The notes beneath the pieces were generated by a model. That model saw nothing but the letters and a program-made list of their open reading frames with translations, had not been told where the DNA came from and did not search any database. From Patella vulgata (lineage: Eukaryota > Mollusca > Gastropoda > Patellidae), in contig NC_065886.2 of the NCBI RefSeq assembly GCF_932274485.2, positions 35,265,501 through 35,329,500 of the forward strand: 64,000 nucleotides of DNA. Direction: 5' to 3'. Position 1 is the stretch's first letter, and the number at the start of each line of letters is the position of its first letter. Positions 32,301 to 43,255 of the stretch are shown here, one piece after another. The position numbers were made by a program, and so were the translations under genes.

Positions 32301-35300
32301 ATGTGAAAATAAACAAAGAGTAGAATCAGAATAATCTTTTATTATATCTAATTAAATAAATAGTTTATATTTAGATAATAATTGACTAAAACTTTGATCT
32401 CTTATATCAGTATACTGTTATAAAATACGTTGTTTTAAAAGAGATATTAAATGCATCGCACGATACATACATTGCGATTTCTACTTAATGTTTATAATAA
32501 TTAATATATCCTTTTAGATAATTAGAAATATTAAAAAATAAATCAAGTGAATTACTCGACATTCAAATTCAGGAAGAGTGGTTTTACATATAGGCTAGGC
32601 CAGATCCCTAATCCAGTTCCCCAATCCCATTCAGATTTTCTCAATAAATATAAAACATCATGTGATAAAGGAACATAATAAATGTTATCTTTAATGTCGA
32701 CGTAATTAATTATATGGGAAGAAAAACCACATAAGATTTTATAAATGTACACAAGTTTGTGTTAAGACATTGAAAAGAACACAAATGCAATGCAATACAA
32801 CACAAACATGTGTTAAATATTTTTAACACAAGTTCTTGTGTTGAGATCCAACACGAGGGTTTTTTCAGTGTATATTCAAAAAGAATGCGTCTTTTACAAA
32901 TTTCAATATAACCACAAATGGTTGATTGTTTTAATGCTTAGATAAGTATTAATGCTTTGTATTTGAAAATCAAATTATATAAGCGAAAAATATTAAGATA
33001 CATTATTTATATCTTAAAACAACGCCCTTACAATATTTATCAGTTCACTAGTTACAATAAAATCATGCATTATAGCTATTTTTATTTATTTATCAGTGGT
33101 GCTTCAAATTCAATTTAGGGTGCATCAACATATTTAAAAATATGTTTTAAAGCTTTAGCTCATTTTATTATATCTTTCTACCATAAATAATGCCCGAATT
33201 TAAGTATACCAAAAGTTAAAGAAGAAATATGACCAGTTTTTGAGTCATTCAGATATGACTGCCAAAATTGTCATCAGCACGCATGTTTTTTAGGCTAAAG
33301 TCTAACCAGAAAACTTAGTGTCAATATATAATAAAATTTATATTCCATTAATCAATTCCATTCCGCCATTGGTTTGTCTTAAACTCGTCATTTGTGTTCA
33401 TGGGCATCAGGGTCGAGATGGCAACGTTATATGTTTTATTCGTCTAATTTACTATAAAACACCATTCGGTTCGCATCACGGGTTAACGGCATATTTTAAA
33501 GTATTTAAAGTGGGGGGGAGGGGGCTAAAAATAATAAGAGTAAAACAAAAATGAAAGTAAGAGTAATTAGATAAGAATAATAATAGTAGTAATTTACTGT
33601 AGAGTAAGATGAATCTGGAAGGTAATAATATTGAATGATGTTAGGGGTATTTAGGTTTTTAATACAATAGTAGTAAAAGAGTTTTAAAAGATACTTATTG
33701 AGTCATGGAAGAGACTGAGGCAGTTGTCGATCTTCCATGACTTTCCTATGTACTGTGGTGGTTTTTCTATCCCATAGTAATATTGGGCTGTTTCATATAT
33801 TAATATTCGTATCATGTCCATTAGATTTTGGTGTTCCGTGTCGTTTAGGTGGATTCCGTCTGTCTGGAGCCAAAAGGATCCACCTTGTTCATTTATAGTC
33901 CGGCCCTGTCTTCAGTATTAAAATATTATAATGAACACAAAGTATATTTAGTAATCCGTATAGTAGTAATGTCAATCACGGATTGTGTTTTTTTTTTTGT
34001 TGTTTGTTTTTTTTGCAAAATCCAAAATAATTACGATGTTGTTTAACACTCAATTTACTTTGGTTACCGGCCATTCAGCCATTCGGGTCGTACATGTGTC
34101 AAGTATACAGTCATATATACAAACGCATAACTATAGAAGCCTATAACTCGATTCTTAATTTCTACTCTTCGCCCTCCAAAACACGAAAAGTCTTAAAGTA
34201 GCAGTCACGACAAAATGTGAGGCGACAACACGCTATACAAGCCAAAATCTTCTCGAAAATAGGAAATTAAGAAATAATACACTGCGATAATAGCGCCCCA
34301 CGTTTTTTCCTAATTTCTTTTTTTCGACTTGCAGTTTAGCTTGTATACCGTCTTGTCGACTTTCGACTTAGTCATATTTTTGTATTTATTGATGTTAGGA
34401 AAATGTTACTATGGAGAACGTAAATTTCAGATTATTAATTCCAGACCTCGTAATTGTAAAAGTGCTCTAAACTTCCATAGATTTGTAATGCATATTTCAC
34501 ATAATCCGACATGGAGATGTGGCCATACTCAAGAAGACAGCGACCATTATTTTCTGCACTGCCCAAATTATTCGTCTCAGCTTATCTCAACATTAAATAC
34601 CCTCCCATTTAAATCCATAAATACAAAAGCGTTCCTATATGGCGATACCAACGAAAGTAACTCGTACAACGAAGTGAGTTTTAGTAAAGTTCACAAGTGT
34701 TTAAAACTAACCGAGCTTTGAATAGATAAGGTAATTGGCAGGCGACGATGATTGATGTTAAATAGTGATGATGATGATAAAGATGATGATGATTTATTTA
34801 TATATTTATTTATATATTTATTTATTTGTATAAATGTAAGATATAATACCTTTAAACTATTCATCAAAGTAGTTTAAAATCCATCAAACAGCTCAGACGA
34901 AGCCGAAGATGTAAAAATTAACTAACCAACGACTAACGAAAGGAGGAAGTACATAAGCTAGGCTACATCTACAGGTCAGATGAAAACATAAGGCTGGTAA
35001 CAAGTTGTACAGGATGATTCTGAAAGATTAAGCATATCCTGCTTTGTACATGACACCCTTTATAACTTCGAGTTATGAGACAAATTAAGACCTTTATGAA
35101 AGTTCCTCTTGATTTTCCATTGTGGTTTCCCGTTTTTCAGAGGGGGTGGGGTGGACCTGGCAAGGAACAACGTCTAATTGTTCGGTTCAGACGAAAAATG
35201 TTAGTCCCTTATATACACTAGCGTATAACTTTACAGATGGAATTAAGAATACAAGTAGGGCAAAATTTCCCTCATAGTGAGAGATCCGGTTCCCACCTGA

Positions 35301-38300
35301 CAAATATGTAAGACGATATGCAGCATCAGTCATAAAATATATAACGTGATTCAACTGAAAGGTGATACGAGAAATCCTATTCAAGTTAAACCAACTGTAT
35401 CTATTTATCTTAAAGTCAGACGAGCTGTATAAACTATGTGATTTATTGTAATTAAGGTGTCATAAGATTGTACATACCTCTCAGGTAACACAATGAGCTC
35501 TAAGATCAAGGATGTAAGAAGATAACATAATTACGTTATACCTGCACCCTAAATTGAATTTGAAGCACCAGGGATAAATAAATAAAAATACATGTAGCTA
35601 TAATGCATGATTTTATTGTAACTAGTGAACGGATAAATATTGTACAATTTATTTAAACAGTACGTTAGTCGTCAGAAAATTTATGAAAACGTGGTACTTT
35701 TCTGATATCTAGTTAAATTAACACTTACCCAGATCTTGGCATAAGCATGATTTAAATGATCACGACTAAAACAATTCAGTGCGGATCAAGAATTCTTTAT
35801 GTAAGAATAGAGCTTTATAAGACCGTAAATGCACCACACATTATGTCTCCATAAGATGGTAGCTATAATCCTTCAATCCATTCCCCTAATTAAGTATACC
35901 CCACCCCATCATAAAAAATGATAACATAGCAAAACGGTGTTTAATGCTGATAATCTAAATTATCAAATGATATTCGCCGAAATAGTAACTGAGAAGGGCG
36001 TTGTTTTAAGATATACACAATGTATCTTAATATTTTCGATTATATTATATAATTTGATTTTCAAATACAAAGCATTAATACTTATCTTAGCATTAAAACA
36101 ATCAACCATTTGTGGTTATATTGAAATTTGTAAAAGACACCTTCTTTTTGAATATATGTTTAAAAAATAATAAGGTAAGTACAACAGTCCAGTAGGTTTT
36201 GCAGCATTGGAAAAAAACATATTATTAACACTTTTTCAACAAGCAATTGTTATACTTTTAGTGATTTGTAGAGCGTCAAATCACAATGCTATTGTACAGT
36301 TTTAAATTGTAGATTGTATTCATTCATGTAAAACATTTATTTCAATTTTATAATAAAATGTATAAAACAATGAGTTCGAGATTCAAATCACAAATCCACC
36401 CAAGCTCGAAAACTGCAAATCTGAATAGTTTTGTTTATAAAATATTCACTTTCCATTCAATTAATATTCCAGTCATCTAGTTTTCGATTTGGGGAAATTC
36501 ATTCTCCTTTTCCCATAAATACAGATCGCCGTATTATTTAAAAATCAAACCAAACAGCATGTAATCAAAGAACGCTTGTATCCGCCATATGTAATATTGT
36601 CACGTGACATTGTTATGTTTTGTTTCGCTTGGGAAGCGTTTATTATACACAATAGAACTCCAGTGTAGTAAGCCATAACTATGAACAATATCATGTCCCA
36701 AATAAATAATCTAATTTGTAAACCTGCAATTGGTCACATGATGGTCCGAAAATTATTTGTATGGCTCTATAGAGCGTACCCGATACATGACCTATATACA
36801 GGCCGCCGCCATGTTGGTGGACAACAACACGCCGCCTCTTCGTAATCATGGTAATAGATTTTAGTACCATCCAACATTGTTTTTCAGAGTAAATAAATAT
36901 AAATACGCCAGAAAATAATTTACATCTTTGAAAAGAGCTATGAACGTGCTTTTCAGTGATACGTAATATAATATCTGGAATTTTGTATTAAGACCCATAT
37001 TTTTAATTTAAATACCCTATTCCCGTCAAATAATACGAGTTTCGTACCACACTGGACTTTCATCGCTTTTCAAGGCATGTAAATATGACTGTCCTGGAAA
37101 ATTATTTATATACTTGAAAGGGGCAATAAACATGCTTTTCAGTGATAGGTAACATGATATATTATGTAATTTCGTATTCAATCTATATCAAATCGAGCAA
37201 CGTAACAGCGCTTCACGTTTGAGGCGATCGATCGCTGTCGCTCAAATGTCATTTTAGACGGGTTTTTCATCGCTCTTCCGTAGATAAAATCGCTCTCGTC
37301 ATTTCTTACAAAATTGTCCCCCCCCCCTCAAAAAAACCCCAAAAAAACCCCGAACTCCAGACTGCAAATAAAGCCCAAGTAAACGAATCCACGAATATCG
37401 TCCAATGAAAATTTTATTTTTGGCACCAAAAATAAGTAGCCTATCGCTGAATTCGATACTCGGTCCTGGAATCACGATGCCTAAAGTAAATATGTGCTTG
37501 AAATATTTTTGTTAACGTGAAATTATTCTATTAGTTCCTTATTTTTTTTTTTTTTTTTTTTGTATAGGCCTTATGGCAAATTATATAGCAACTGCACACT
37601 ATATATTCCTACGGTACTACATATTGGTCATTGAGGTTATCGATCTAAAATTAATTCCAGCCAATAATACTACAAAGTATGCAATATGCAAATAAGATTG
37701 TTCGCCTTTGTGCTTGCACGCTGTTAGCTAATAGTTACTGGAAATTTTCCGGCGTTTAGACGGCTCTAACCAATGATAAAATAGTTGGCGACGCAGCGGA
37801 AAGTCTGCATTTTTACGATATTTCCTCTTGATTAAAGATGAATAACATAAATAATAAAATGATTATATCGAATCAGTGAATAATTATTATACCTCAAATT
37901 AAAATTTACAAAAAAAGAAAGAAAATATATCCAGTGAGTCAGAACAGTTTTTCAAACGTTCGATTCATCATCACCCTACGTACGGTATCGAGCTTCTCAC
38001 ACGATTTTCTATAAGTGTGTGTGTGTGTGTGTGTGTGTGTTTAATTAATGGGTTTGTTTTGAAAAAAAATTAAATAAAAATAAAAACTGAATTTACATAG
38101 GTCTCGAAATGTCGCGTCAGCAACTAACCTATTAACTTATAATTTTCCACGTCAGACATTATCCATGTAGGTACACAAACACGATGCAGCTAGTTCGCCT
38201 ATATAAATAAATATAATGGTAATTTTTTTAAAAATACTTAACGCCGTAGAAACAGAATTTTATATTATATCATATTAACAAACACAACACCGCTCTGTCG

Positions 38301-41300
38301 CTATAAACGCGTTATATGCCACGATCGAATTCGGATTTTAAATAAACAAATTATTTTATACCGGTTATAGCCTATAAAAAAACATCGTTTTGTCGCTATA
38401 AACGCGTTATGTCACGGTCGAATTCGGATTTTAATAGAAATTAAATATAAAATTTAAAATACATAGACAAAATCTTTATTCAACATAAAAATCACATGAC
38501 AAAAGCGCAACAATCATAATTCCAACTGCAATCACATTGTAACTATCGGATCACGTGTAGTCTGGTTCTCCACCGAGATGGCGGCGGCCAATGTGTGTGA
38601 CGTCATGTGAATTAACTCTATTTATTGACAGCAAATACAGCTAATAATTATCTTGGATAAAATACCTCGTTTAGTAAACGAGGCAATTTTACCCAGCATC
38701 GTTCTGAACAAAATACCTCGTTCCAAAAACAGGGCAATTTAAAAAAAACACATTTTGGAACTCCAGACAAACGAGGTTTTTTTTTTTACCTCGTTACAAC
38801 GTGGCAAAATCGGGGCAAAAATTTTGAAACGTTTTTGCCTCGTTTGGACAGAAATGCCGAACGAGGCATTCTGAGGTATATAGTGCTATACTGGACCTAT
38901 AATATTACCAAATTTGGCAGTACCATATGAAGAATACATTTTTTAAATTAATGTTTGTCAAATTCGATTTTTCGGCACATTTCGCTTTCATAACCACTCT
39001 GTGTTTGAGGAATTTAAAAAGAAATCATTTATCCTCCCACCAGTAAATAGTATCGCTCTCAGAAAATCCCCCGATTTTGAGTATGATTTTGTCTGACATA
39101 TTTATCACTGAACCAAAACTTCATTGGTTTCTTTTGCATTTTTTTAGGGTAAAACGTTATCCCTCAACGCCAAATACTGCAAGAAAAAAATGAAACGTTT
39201 TGGTAAGTAAAGCTGTATGACGCCATGAAGTGGACGTCGATCGATCAGCATGCCTCCAAAAAATCAAGGAAAGTCGCAGGAAGGGGCCGACTTAAGCAAT
39301 CTTCATCCTTACCACCTCCACGCCCACCCTCGTCCCCATCTTCATCTGACCACCATTCTGACAACGATAGCCAATATCGCCTTCTTGCGGATTCAATGCG
39401 TCCTCTCGGGACCTGCCATGATTGTAGACTTCTGCACATGCCCGTCTCTACATACGTTTCAAACACATTCAGTAAGTTCTAAGGACGTTAGAAGTACGTT
39501 GCCTATAGGTTAGCTGACGTATGTCAACTTATGAGTAACTTAAATGTAACGTGCGTGAACGCGTACATAACTTACATGTCGCGTACTTCTAACTTACGTC
39601 TAACCTGTAAGCAATACGTCGGCATTTTATGCATGCGTTCGGCGTACAACAACTTATACCATCGTATTTCAGCCTGCTCGTAACTTGTTAAAAATGTATC
39701 CATAACGTATTCAACGTACACCAGCGTGTTTGCTAAATTTCTCATACGTCGGTATACGCTGATGCTATACGTCAATGTGTGACAGCCCAATTAAGCCTAG
39801 CCCAGAACCCGCCGCACGTGTTTTGACAAGCACTGATCGTAGAGTTTGGTAGCTCGCAAACCAGAAGCAAGAAATCGTGCGAAAACTTTGTATGAGCAAG
39901 ACCAAAAGTCACGACGGCCAATCTGCGATCTTCTACTGTGCCGAACACATGCGAGTGTCGCGTAAGTTTCACGCACAGGTTTACTCAAATTTCTCTGGTC
40001 GACTGCACGTAGTAGCACGGGTTGTGGGTTAGGCGTTCGGATGAGAACCCTACTTTTTGCAACGTACAAGTCTGAGATAAAACCACAATACTCGCTCCAA
40101 TAAGAGACACGCGCAGTTCTGACTTTAGATGTGTGTGGTGCTCTTGATAAACCTTATACCCGCATTCCAGTCGACCTGGGTACCAATATACCAGTGCAAG
40201 ATCAATTAAAGTAAAGATTCGTCCTTGGCATTTCTTTTCTAAAATATCATATTTCTCACGGCTTAATCCATGCTAATATGTCCTCGGATTGATTATTTAA
40301 ATTTAATTTAGAAAACAAAATCAAAATGTCAGCGTTAGATAACCTCCCGGCTTGAATTCAATCGGATTTAGAATAGGTTTATCAATTATGTTGGTCCACA
40401 TCAAAATGGCGGCGAGTGTATTACATTATATCAATTTAAAATTTTGTAAATACTGATGGGAATGGAACCATCTGTTGACCGATATCCCTGTTGTTTCAAA
40501 CCGAATTTGAAAAAAAAAATCCAACCCATTGAAAACTTTAGCCTATATCACGCTCACGGTGTTCTGAAAGGCAGGGTCGCATAATGCTGAAAATCGATAA
40601 GGGTCCCCCTCTCATGACCCCAATGACTACAAACTGTAGCTGCCATCGCGTTTAAAATCCATTTGTCATGACCAACGACACAAAACGCCCACTCTGAAAT
40701 ATGGGTGTATTCAAATGTAAATAATGCATAATAAACAGGATAAGATTGATGATCAAATAAATTCGGGATTTGAATATATTAAACGTCCTTATTGAAGTAA
40801 CTATAAACCCACTGCATATACCCTTGATAGTAAATGAGTTATTCCATTCACTGATATTATTCATGCGATTGCTGTTTAATCTCTAAAAAGAGAAATGCTG
40901 TTGTGTGCCTGAGTGGGTGGTTCAAACTGAATATACAATAGAATAACATCCTGAATGCAAGAGCGATCTAATTCAAAATATTGAGACTTTTTATGAATGA
41001 TATGTCAAGAGTAGGGTCATTATGTAACTTTGGGGTGTCTTAAATAAAAAAATGGGTTAGTTTTACTAATAAATTGAATTCGATCCCTTCTGTTGACTAT
41101 CATATACTGAACCAGTTACCACGCAAATCACTGCTTAACCTAAGCAGCAAATACTCATTATCGAACTTAAATTAGCACTGGTGTAATATGGAAGGGTATA
41201 GCTGCCAATTTTAAATGCTCTGCTACAATGTCTTTTCTATTGATTATATGTAAAAAGTACAATGTACAAAGTCATAATAACGGTAATGATATAGTCAAAA

Positions 41301-43255
41301 TACCACTAAGGCAAGAGTTAAATGTAAAACGTCAAATGTTAAGTGTTAAATGACAAATGTTTTGTGGGAAAATGCTTTTTTTTGACGTGTCTACATTTTA
41401 CATTTCTCTCATTACATTTTACATTTGCTCTCTGCCACATCCCATTTGTCCTTCACGCATTCTACATAGCATGTTTCGCACAGCATCAACTTGCATATGC
41501 AAATGTAGGATATCACGTGACTTATTAACATATATGGAAACCCGGCACAAGCACACTAGAAGGATATTCACCGCACGACAAAAGAAGTCATGCTGGCACA
41601 CCATAAGGAACTATCTAGACGACCGTGCGTAATTTTGAATGTTCACAATCGCACATATTCAAGACATTTACATAACACAAAGCCATATCTAAATGTTATC
41701 CAGCTAGAAGCAGACTTATTTGGTTTCAAATGCTGTGGAAGAAACACGGACAGCTGCTTCAACGACGTATAAAGCGCACATCGGCGACCCCAACCAATCT
41801 AATGAACATCTGCAATGAACATTCTACCTCAATTAGAAGCATAGTTTTTGTGTCCTGACTGTTGTGAAACATACATTTACAACTGCTTCGAATACGCCTA
41901 AAACGCCAATCAGTGACCCCAGCCAATCTAAGAAACATCTACGCCACGTGAGAACATTGTACCTCAATTAGAAGTAGTTATTGTGTCCCAAATCCTTGAT
42001 CAATGAACCTCATTACCTTTGCTTAGCCTCAGTAGGAAATGCCCACTATAGAACCCAGAGAACAACTACACCAGTGTTGAAAATTCTAGCTCAGTTGTTA
42101 GAAGCAAAGTTACTGTGTCCCAAATACTAAACCAAAGTTCAAAATTCTAGTCAGTTAGGCTACATTTAGAAGTAGCACCACTGTGTCCAAAAGTGCAACG
42201 TGCAAACAGACGGGCAAATAGACTAGACGGACGTTCACTCATTTTAAAAGTGTTCTGCTTGCTTCTATAAGACTATGTTAACTTACTTTGAATTGTAACA
42301 TTTTTGTCTTGCTGTGAGAGTTTTGTAGTTGAGCCACTAACTCCGTTTGTAATACACTGATATTCCCCAGCATCGTTACAATCAGGATCGTGGATGATGA
42401 TTTGTAAATACGACTGATTTGGTGACATTAGTTGATGATTCCCAGTAATATCATATTTTGGTTGAGATATTTTCGAGCCAGGTGAGAGCCCTAATATATC
42501 AATCATCCCCAGTAATTTTGTTTGGGGATATTGTCCCCGGAAGCGCCTCTTCATCTGTATAGTATAAATCGAAGAATAGCCCGAGGTAGCAGCTGGGGAA
42601 CATCGTATAGTTAAAGATGTAGATCCTGCCTGTATAGTTTCAGATGGTGTTATATCAAGGCCGGTGGCCGCAAGATCTGAAAGTACAACAAATACACTTA
42701 GCTACGGAAATATGTCTAAGGAAAGTAGTGTCGGCCTCCTTCGGTTGTTGTTGTTCTTGGTGTTTAACATCAGCTTGTAAGACAGAGAGAGAGAGCGAGA
42801 GAGAGAGAGAGAGATGAAATTTAACGTCCACTCGACACAAACTAGGTCATTTCGGGACTAACATAATATGGTTTAATTTTATTTCAATAATTCTCTTGCG
42901 CGTAGGGATCTTTAGCAGTGGGATGAAACCAGATGAACTGGAGAAAACCCACGAGGTTCGACATGCGACCCTACTCCTTGTCACCTACAACCGGAGAATC
43001 GAAACCACGCCAGTTGGATACAGCGCGCACGTACTAATTACAACTAAATCGTCATCTACTTCTCCCGAGTTAAAATGGTCCGGATCTAATCAGTGTTACA
43101 GAATAAATAGCATCCAACTATATGGAATATAATTAAAGTTTATTTCTTAATAAAAACTAAAGAGGTGATGCTTAGGTCGCCTTAACTTAATGATATTCGT
43201 TCTTACCTTTAACAACACACAGGATAACACATACACTAAACAACCCAAGATACAT
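23172..43255 (-). CDS. Secreted two-Ig-domain protein, four-exon gene (Ig gene 2)
   Basis: Exons 43255-43207, 42676-42287, 24381-24052 and 23308-23172 join with GT-AG borders, all in phase 1, giving about 301 residues with no stop. Exon 1 is a signal peptide (MYLGLFSVCVILCVVKG). Exon 2 is a V-like Ig domain with Cys in LTIRC and the YQC strand (DPDCNDAGEYQC). Exon 3 is a second Ig domain (VTCSGEVG..SWTWESK..IRCRVG). Exon 4 encodes a charged, Leu/Lys/Gln-rich helix and a short tail ending NCNCGGN. It has no transmembrane segment, so it is probably secreted. A paralogue lies head to head at 46007. An immune or recognition role fits such proteins but is inference. Intron 2 (17.9 kb) is mostly transposons. 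Confidence 0.85.
23440..23650 (+). repeat. SINE family 2, 3' part
   Basis: Lies in intron 3 of Ig gene 2. Shows GACAGTTGGAATTCAAAAC, CGCTGTCCGGACAAAATTTC and GGACATTAAATCCCATTTCA; 5'-truncated. Confidence 0.8.
23651..24051. other. Ig gene 2 intron 3, no recognisable feature
   Basis: Unassigned sequence between the SINE and exon 3. Confidence 0.45.
24052..24381 (-). CDS. Ig gene 2 exon 3: second Ig domain
   Basis: 330 nt, acceptor ATTTCTCAG|GT, donor AAAAG|GTAAGT. Encodes NPGTIELTRVPDKSIYDVGD, then TCSGEVG, SWTWESK, LTYSVTDINNGTEIRCRVG and IIYVK. The two core Cys and the WxWESK strand are clear. Confidence 0.9.
24633..24815. repeat. 11-bp periodic degenerate array, left
   Basis: Successive 11-bp units resemble AACTTATGCNT, for example AACTTATTCAT, AACTTATCCCC, AACGTAAACAG and, at 24787-24810, AACTTATGCCT then AACTTATGCAT. 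Confidence 0.7.
24840..25345. repeat. Arm repeated in inverse at 30003-30690
   Basis: Landmarks shared in inverse orientation: GCCAGGAATTTCATATGACG, TTCTATAAGAAAAATCAAAA, CGCTTTTAAAGGAGCTAAAT and AATTGTCACAAATGGGTCG. The 30003-30690 partner is interrupted by a hAT MITE. Confidence 0.8.
25346..25753. other. Inner part of outer element, no gene recognised
   Basis: Two overlapping reading frames of 60-70 codons near 25351-25564 have no recognisable motif. Confidence 0.4.
26625..26890. repeat. GTGTTGAAACAACACAA palindromic tandem repeats
   Basis: Subterminal repeats of the CACTG element; 29-bp units TGTTAAATGTTGAAACAACAC... at 26703-26790, surrounded by looser TTGTGTTGAAA repeats. The right end (32760-32860) has a shorter set. 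Confidence 0.8.
26891..28540. other. Interior of CACTG element, AT-rich
   Basis: No coding sequence recognised. Two similar stretches at 27020-27150 and 27200-27290 (AATTCCAATACTAATAAAATTGTGTT and C-tract) suggest a local duplication. Confidence 0.45.
28541..29400. repeat. Copy of outer-element arm, inverted vs 38890-39225, with an inserted repeat
   Basis: Shares CTTGCAGTATTGGGCGTTGA, GGGATAATATAACGTTTTAC, TTCAGTGATAAATATATCA and CCTCAAACACAGAGTGGTTA with 38890-39225 in inverse orientation. At 28953-29286 a repeat with an (ATT)n tract and GCGCGCCCTTTCATAAAACA is inserted, and the block TGGTTATG..GCGAAATGTGC is present on both sides (28839, 29287). Confidence 0.65.
29401..30002. other. Interior of CACTG element
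   Basis: The part 29840-30002 is similar, in inverse orientation, to 35293-35460 (GACAAATA.GTAAGACGATATG, TATTCAAGTTAAACCAACT). No gene. Confidence 0.45.
30096..30418. mobile_element. hAT-type MITE (CAGGGGCGGAT ends)
   Basis: Ends CAGAGGCGGATTCAA and, reversed, CAGGGGCGGATCTAGG. GTTTAAT flanks both sides (a 7-8-bp target). The equivalent arm at 24840-25345 lacks it, giving an empty site near ATGCATTCGC..TTTAACATG. C-rich tracts inside. Confidence 0.85.
30751..31000. mobile_element. hAT-type MITE (CATAGGCGTACG ends), 8-bp duplication
   Basis: 250 bp with inverted ends CATAGGCGTACG and CGTACGCCTATG, flanked by an exact 8-bp GTTATGTG (30743-30750, 31001-31008). Internal G and C tracts. Confidence 0.92.
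31009..32760. other. Interior of CACTG element, AT-rich, no gene recognised
   Basis: Very AT-rich; reading frames of 60-70 codons carry no recognisable motif. Confidence 0.45.
33131..34374. other. Centre of CACTA-like element, no gene recognised
   Basis: Spacer between the inverted arms. Contains a G-rich stretch at 33510 and a T-rich stretch at 33988-34014. No coding evidence. Confidence 0.45.
34375..34835 (+). repeat. LINE 3' end (C-terminus of ORF2)
   Basis: Encodes CYYGERKFQI, NCKSALNFHR and a Cys/His block (CGH..EDSDHYFLHCPNYSS), which match the end of non-LTR retrotransposon ORF2 proteins of the Jockey/CR1-like type. It is followed by GATGAT repeats and a (TTTATATA)n tail. 5'-truncated. 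A second copy lies at 49109-49548 on the minus strand. Confidence 0.82.
34836..35539. other. Centre of CACTA-like element with SINE-2 remnant
   Basis: A short plus-oriented SINE-2 remnant is at 35195-35280 (AGGGCAAAATTTCCCTCATAG). 35293-35460 is an inverted relative of 29840-30002. No gene. Confidence 0.5.
35623..35870. repeat. Repeat shared (inverted) with 48197-48428
   Basis: Shared landmarks: GTAACTAGTGAAC.GATAAA, AAAACGTGGTACTTTTCTGA, CTTATAAGACCGTAAATGC (reverse variants) and CCATAAGATGGTAGC. The left arm of the CACTA-like element lacks this piece. Confidence 0.7.
36771..38615. mobile_element. 1.85-kb element inserted in right arm
   Basis: Inverted ends share ACATGAC and GGCCGCCGCCAT.T.GGTGGA. 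CTCTAT flanks both sides (36765-36770, 38616-38621). The partner left arm near 26005 is uninterrupted. Contains a (GT)n tract at 38013-38041 and a duplicated block (GTCGCTATAAACGCGTTAT) near 38297 and 38391. No transposase recognised. Confidence 0.72.
38886..39225. repeat. Right inner part of outer element
   Basis: Inverted relative of 28541-29400; see that entry for shared landmarks. Confidence 0.65.
39226..39487. other. Possible transposase-gene remnant in outer element
   Basis: Open in more than one frame for 73-87 codons on both strands and more GC-rich than the surroundings. One plus frame reads MPPKNQGKSQ; another gives KSRKVAGRGR followed by a Pro/Ser/Asp-rich stretch. I do not recognise a family. 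Confidence 0.3.
39488..39700. repeat. 11-bp periodic degenerate array, right
   Basis: Successive units such as AACTTATGAGT, AACTTAAATGT, AACGTGCGTGA, AACTTACGTCT and AACCTGTAAGC keep an 11-bp step. The units run in the same strand sense as the left array. Confidence 0.7.
39789..41099. other. Ig gene 2 intron 2, no gene recognised
   Basis: 39789-40080 is GC-richer with overlapping short frames but no motif. The rest is AT-rich and unassigned. Confidence 0.45.
41100..42240. repeat. Diverged tandem repeats related to 2470-3360
   Basis: Units include ACCTCAATTAGAAG, TGTGTCCCAAA and AACATCTACACCA blocks and end near AGACTAGACGGACG. A stretch at 41330-41450 has repeated ACATTTTACATTT motifs. No gene. 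Confidence 0.55.
42287..42676 (-). CDS. Ig gene 2 exon 2: first Ig domain
   Basis: 390 nt, acceptor TTGTACTTTCAG|AT, donor TTCAAA|GTAAGT. Encodes DLAATGLDITPSETIQAG..LTIRCSP..IYTIQMKRRFRG..LQIIIHDPDCNDAGEYQCITNG..KNVTIQS. The DxGEYxC motif marks the F strand. About 60% like the plus-strand paralogue's exon by eye. Confidence 0.9.
42782..43060 (-). repeat. SINE family 1 in Ig gene 2 intron 1
   Basis: (GA)n, ATTTAACGTCCACTCGACAC, the GGAGAAAACCCACGAGGTTC core and the B-box region are present in minus orientation, with a small deletion before the A-box region. Confidence 0.85.
43207..43255 (-). CDS. Ig gene 2 exon 1: signal peptide
   Basis: Encodes MYLGLFSVCVILCVVK plus one base; donor AAAG|GTAAGA. 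Hydrophobic core FSVCVILCVV is typical of a signal peptide. Confidence 0.85.

Larger units (their letters stand above)
26616..32870. mobile_element. CACTG-ended element inserted in the left arm
   Basis: Ends CACTGAAAAAAAACTTGTG and, reversed, CACTGAAAAAACCCTCGTG with TA duplicated (26614-26615, 32871-32872). The uninterrupted target is preserved in the inverted partner arm near 36150 (reverse of AAACATATATTCAAAA). Length is 6,255 bp with no recognisable transposase; it carries a reverse copy of parts of the outer element. The end type with a TA target recalls Mirage/CMC-type elements, tentatively. Confidence 0.8.
25754..38885. mobile_element. Large CACTA-like element with ~1.1-kb inverted arms
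   Basis: Inverted ends CACTATAAACCTCAGAATGC (left) and CACTATATACCTCAGAATGC (right, reversed) continue into long arms: 25754-26615 plus 32873-33130 on the left and 35540-36770 plus 38616-38885 on the right. CTA flanks both ends (25751-25753, 38886-38888), fitting the 3-bp target of CACTA/EnSpm elements. The first bases are themselves palindromic (GCCTCGTT..AACGAGGC). No transposase was recognised. It is non-autonomous and carries two further elements plus LINE and SINE debris in its centre. Confidence 0.7.
24501..39788. mobile_element. Outer element of a nested transposon stack
   Basis: Tips GGGCCTGTCACG (24501) and, reversed, GGGCTGTCACAC (39788) are followed by similar inverted sequence (CGTATGA..AA, AACACGCTGG, TGAA). 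Inside each tip is an 11-bp-periodic array. Once the inserted elements (25754-38885) are removed about 2.15 kb remain. No target duplication or full transposase was seen. Superfamily unknown. Confidence 0.5.

Noticed and set aside
39225-39513. Frame MPPKNQGKSQEG as a possible host gene start
   Set aside because: It lies within the outer transposable element and has no matching exon; kept only as a possible transposon remnant.
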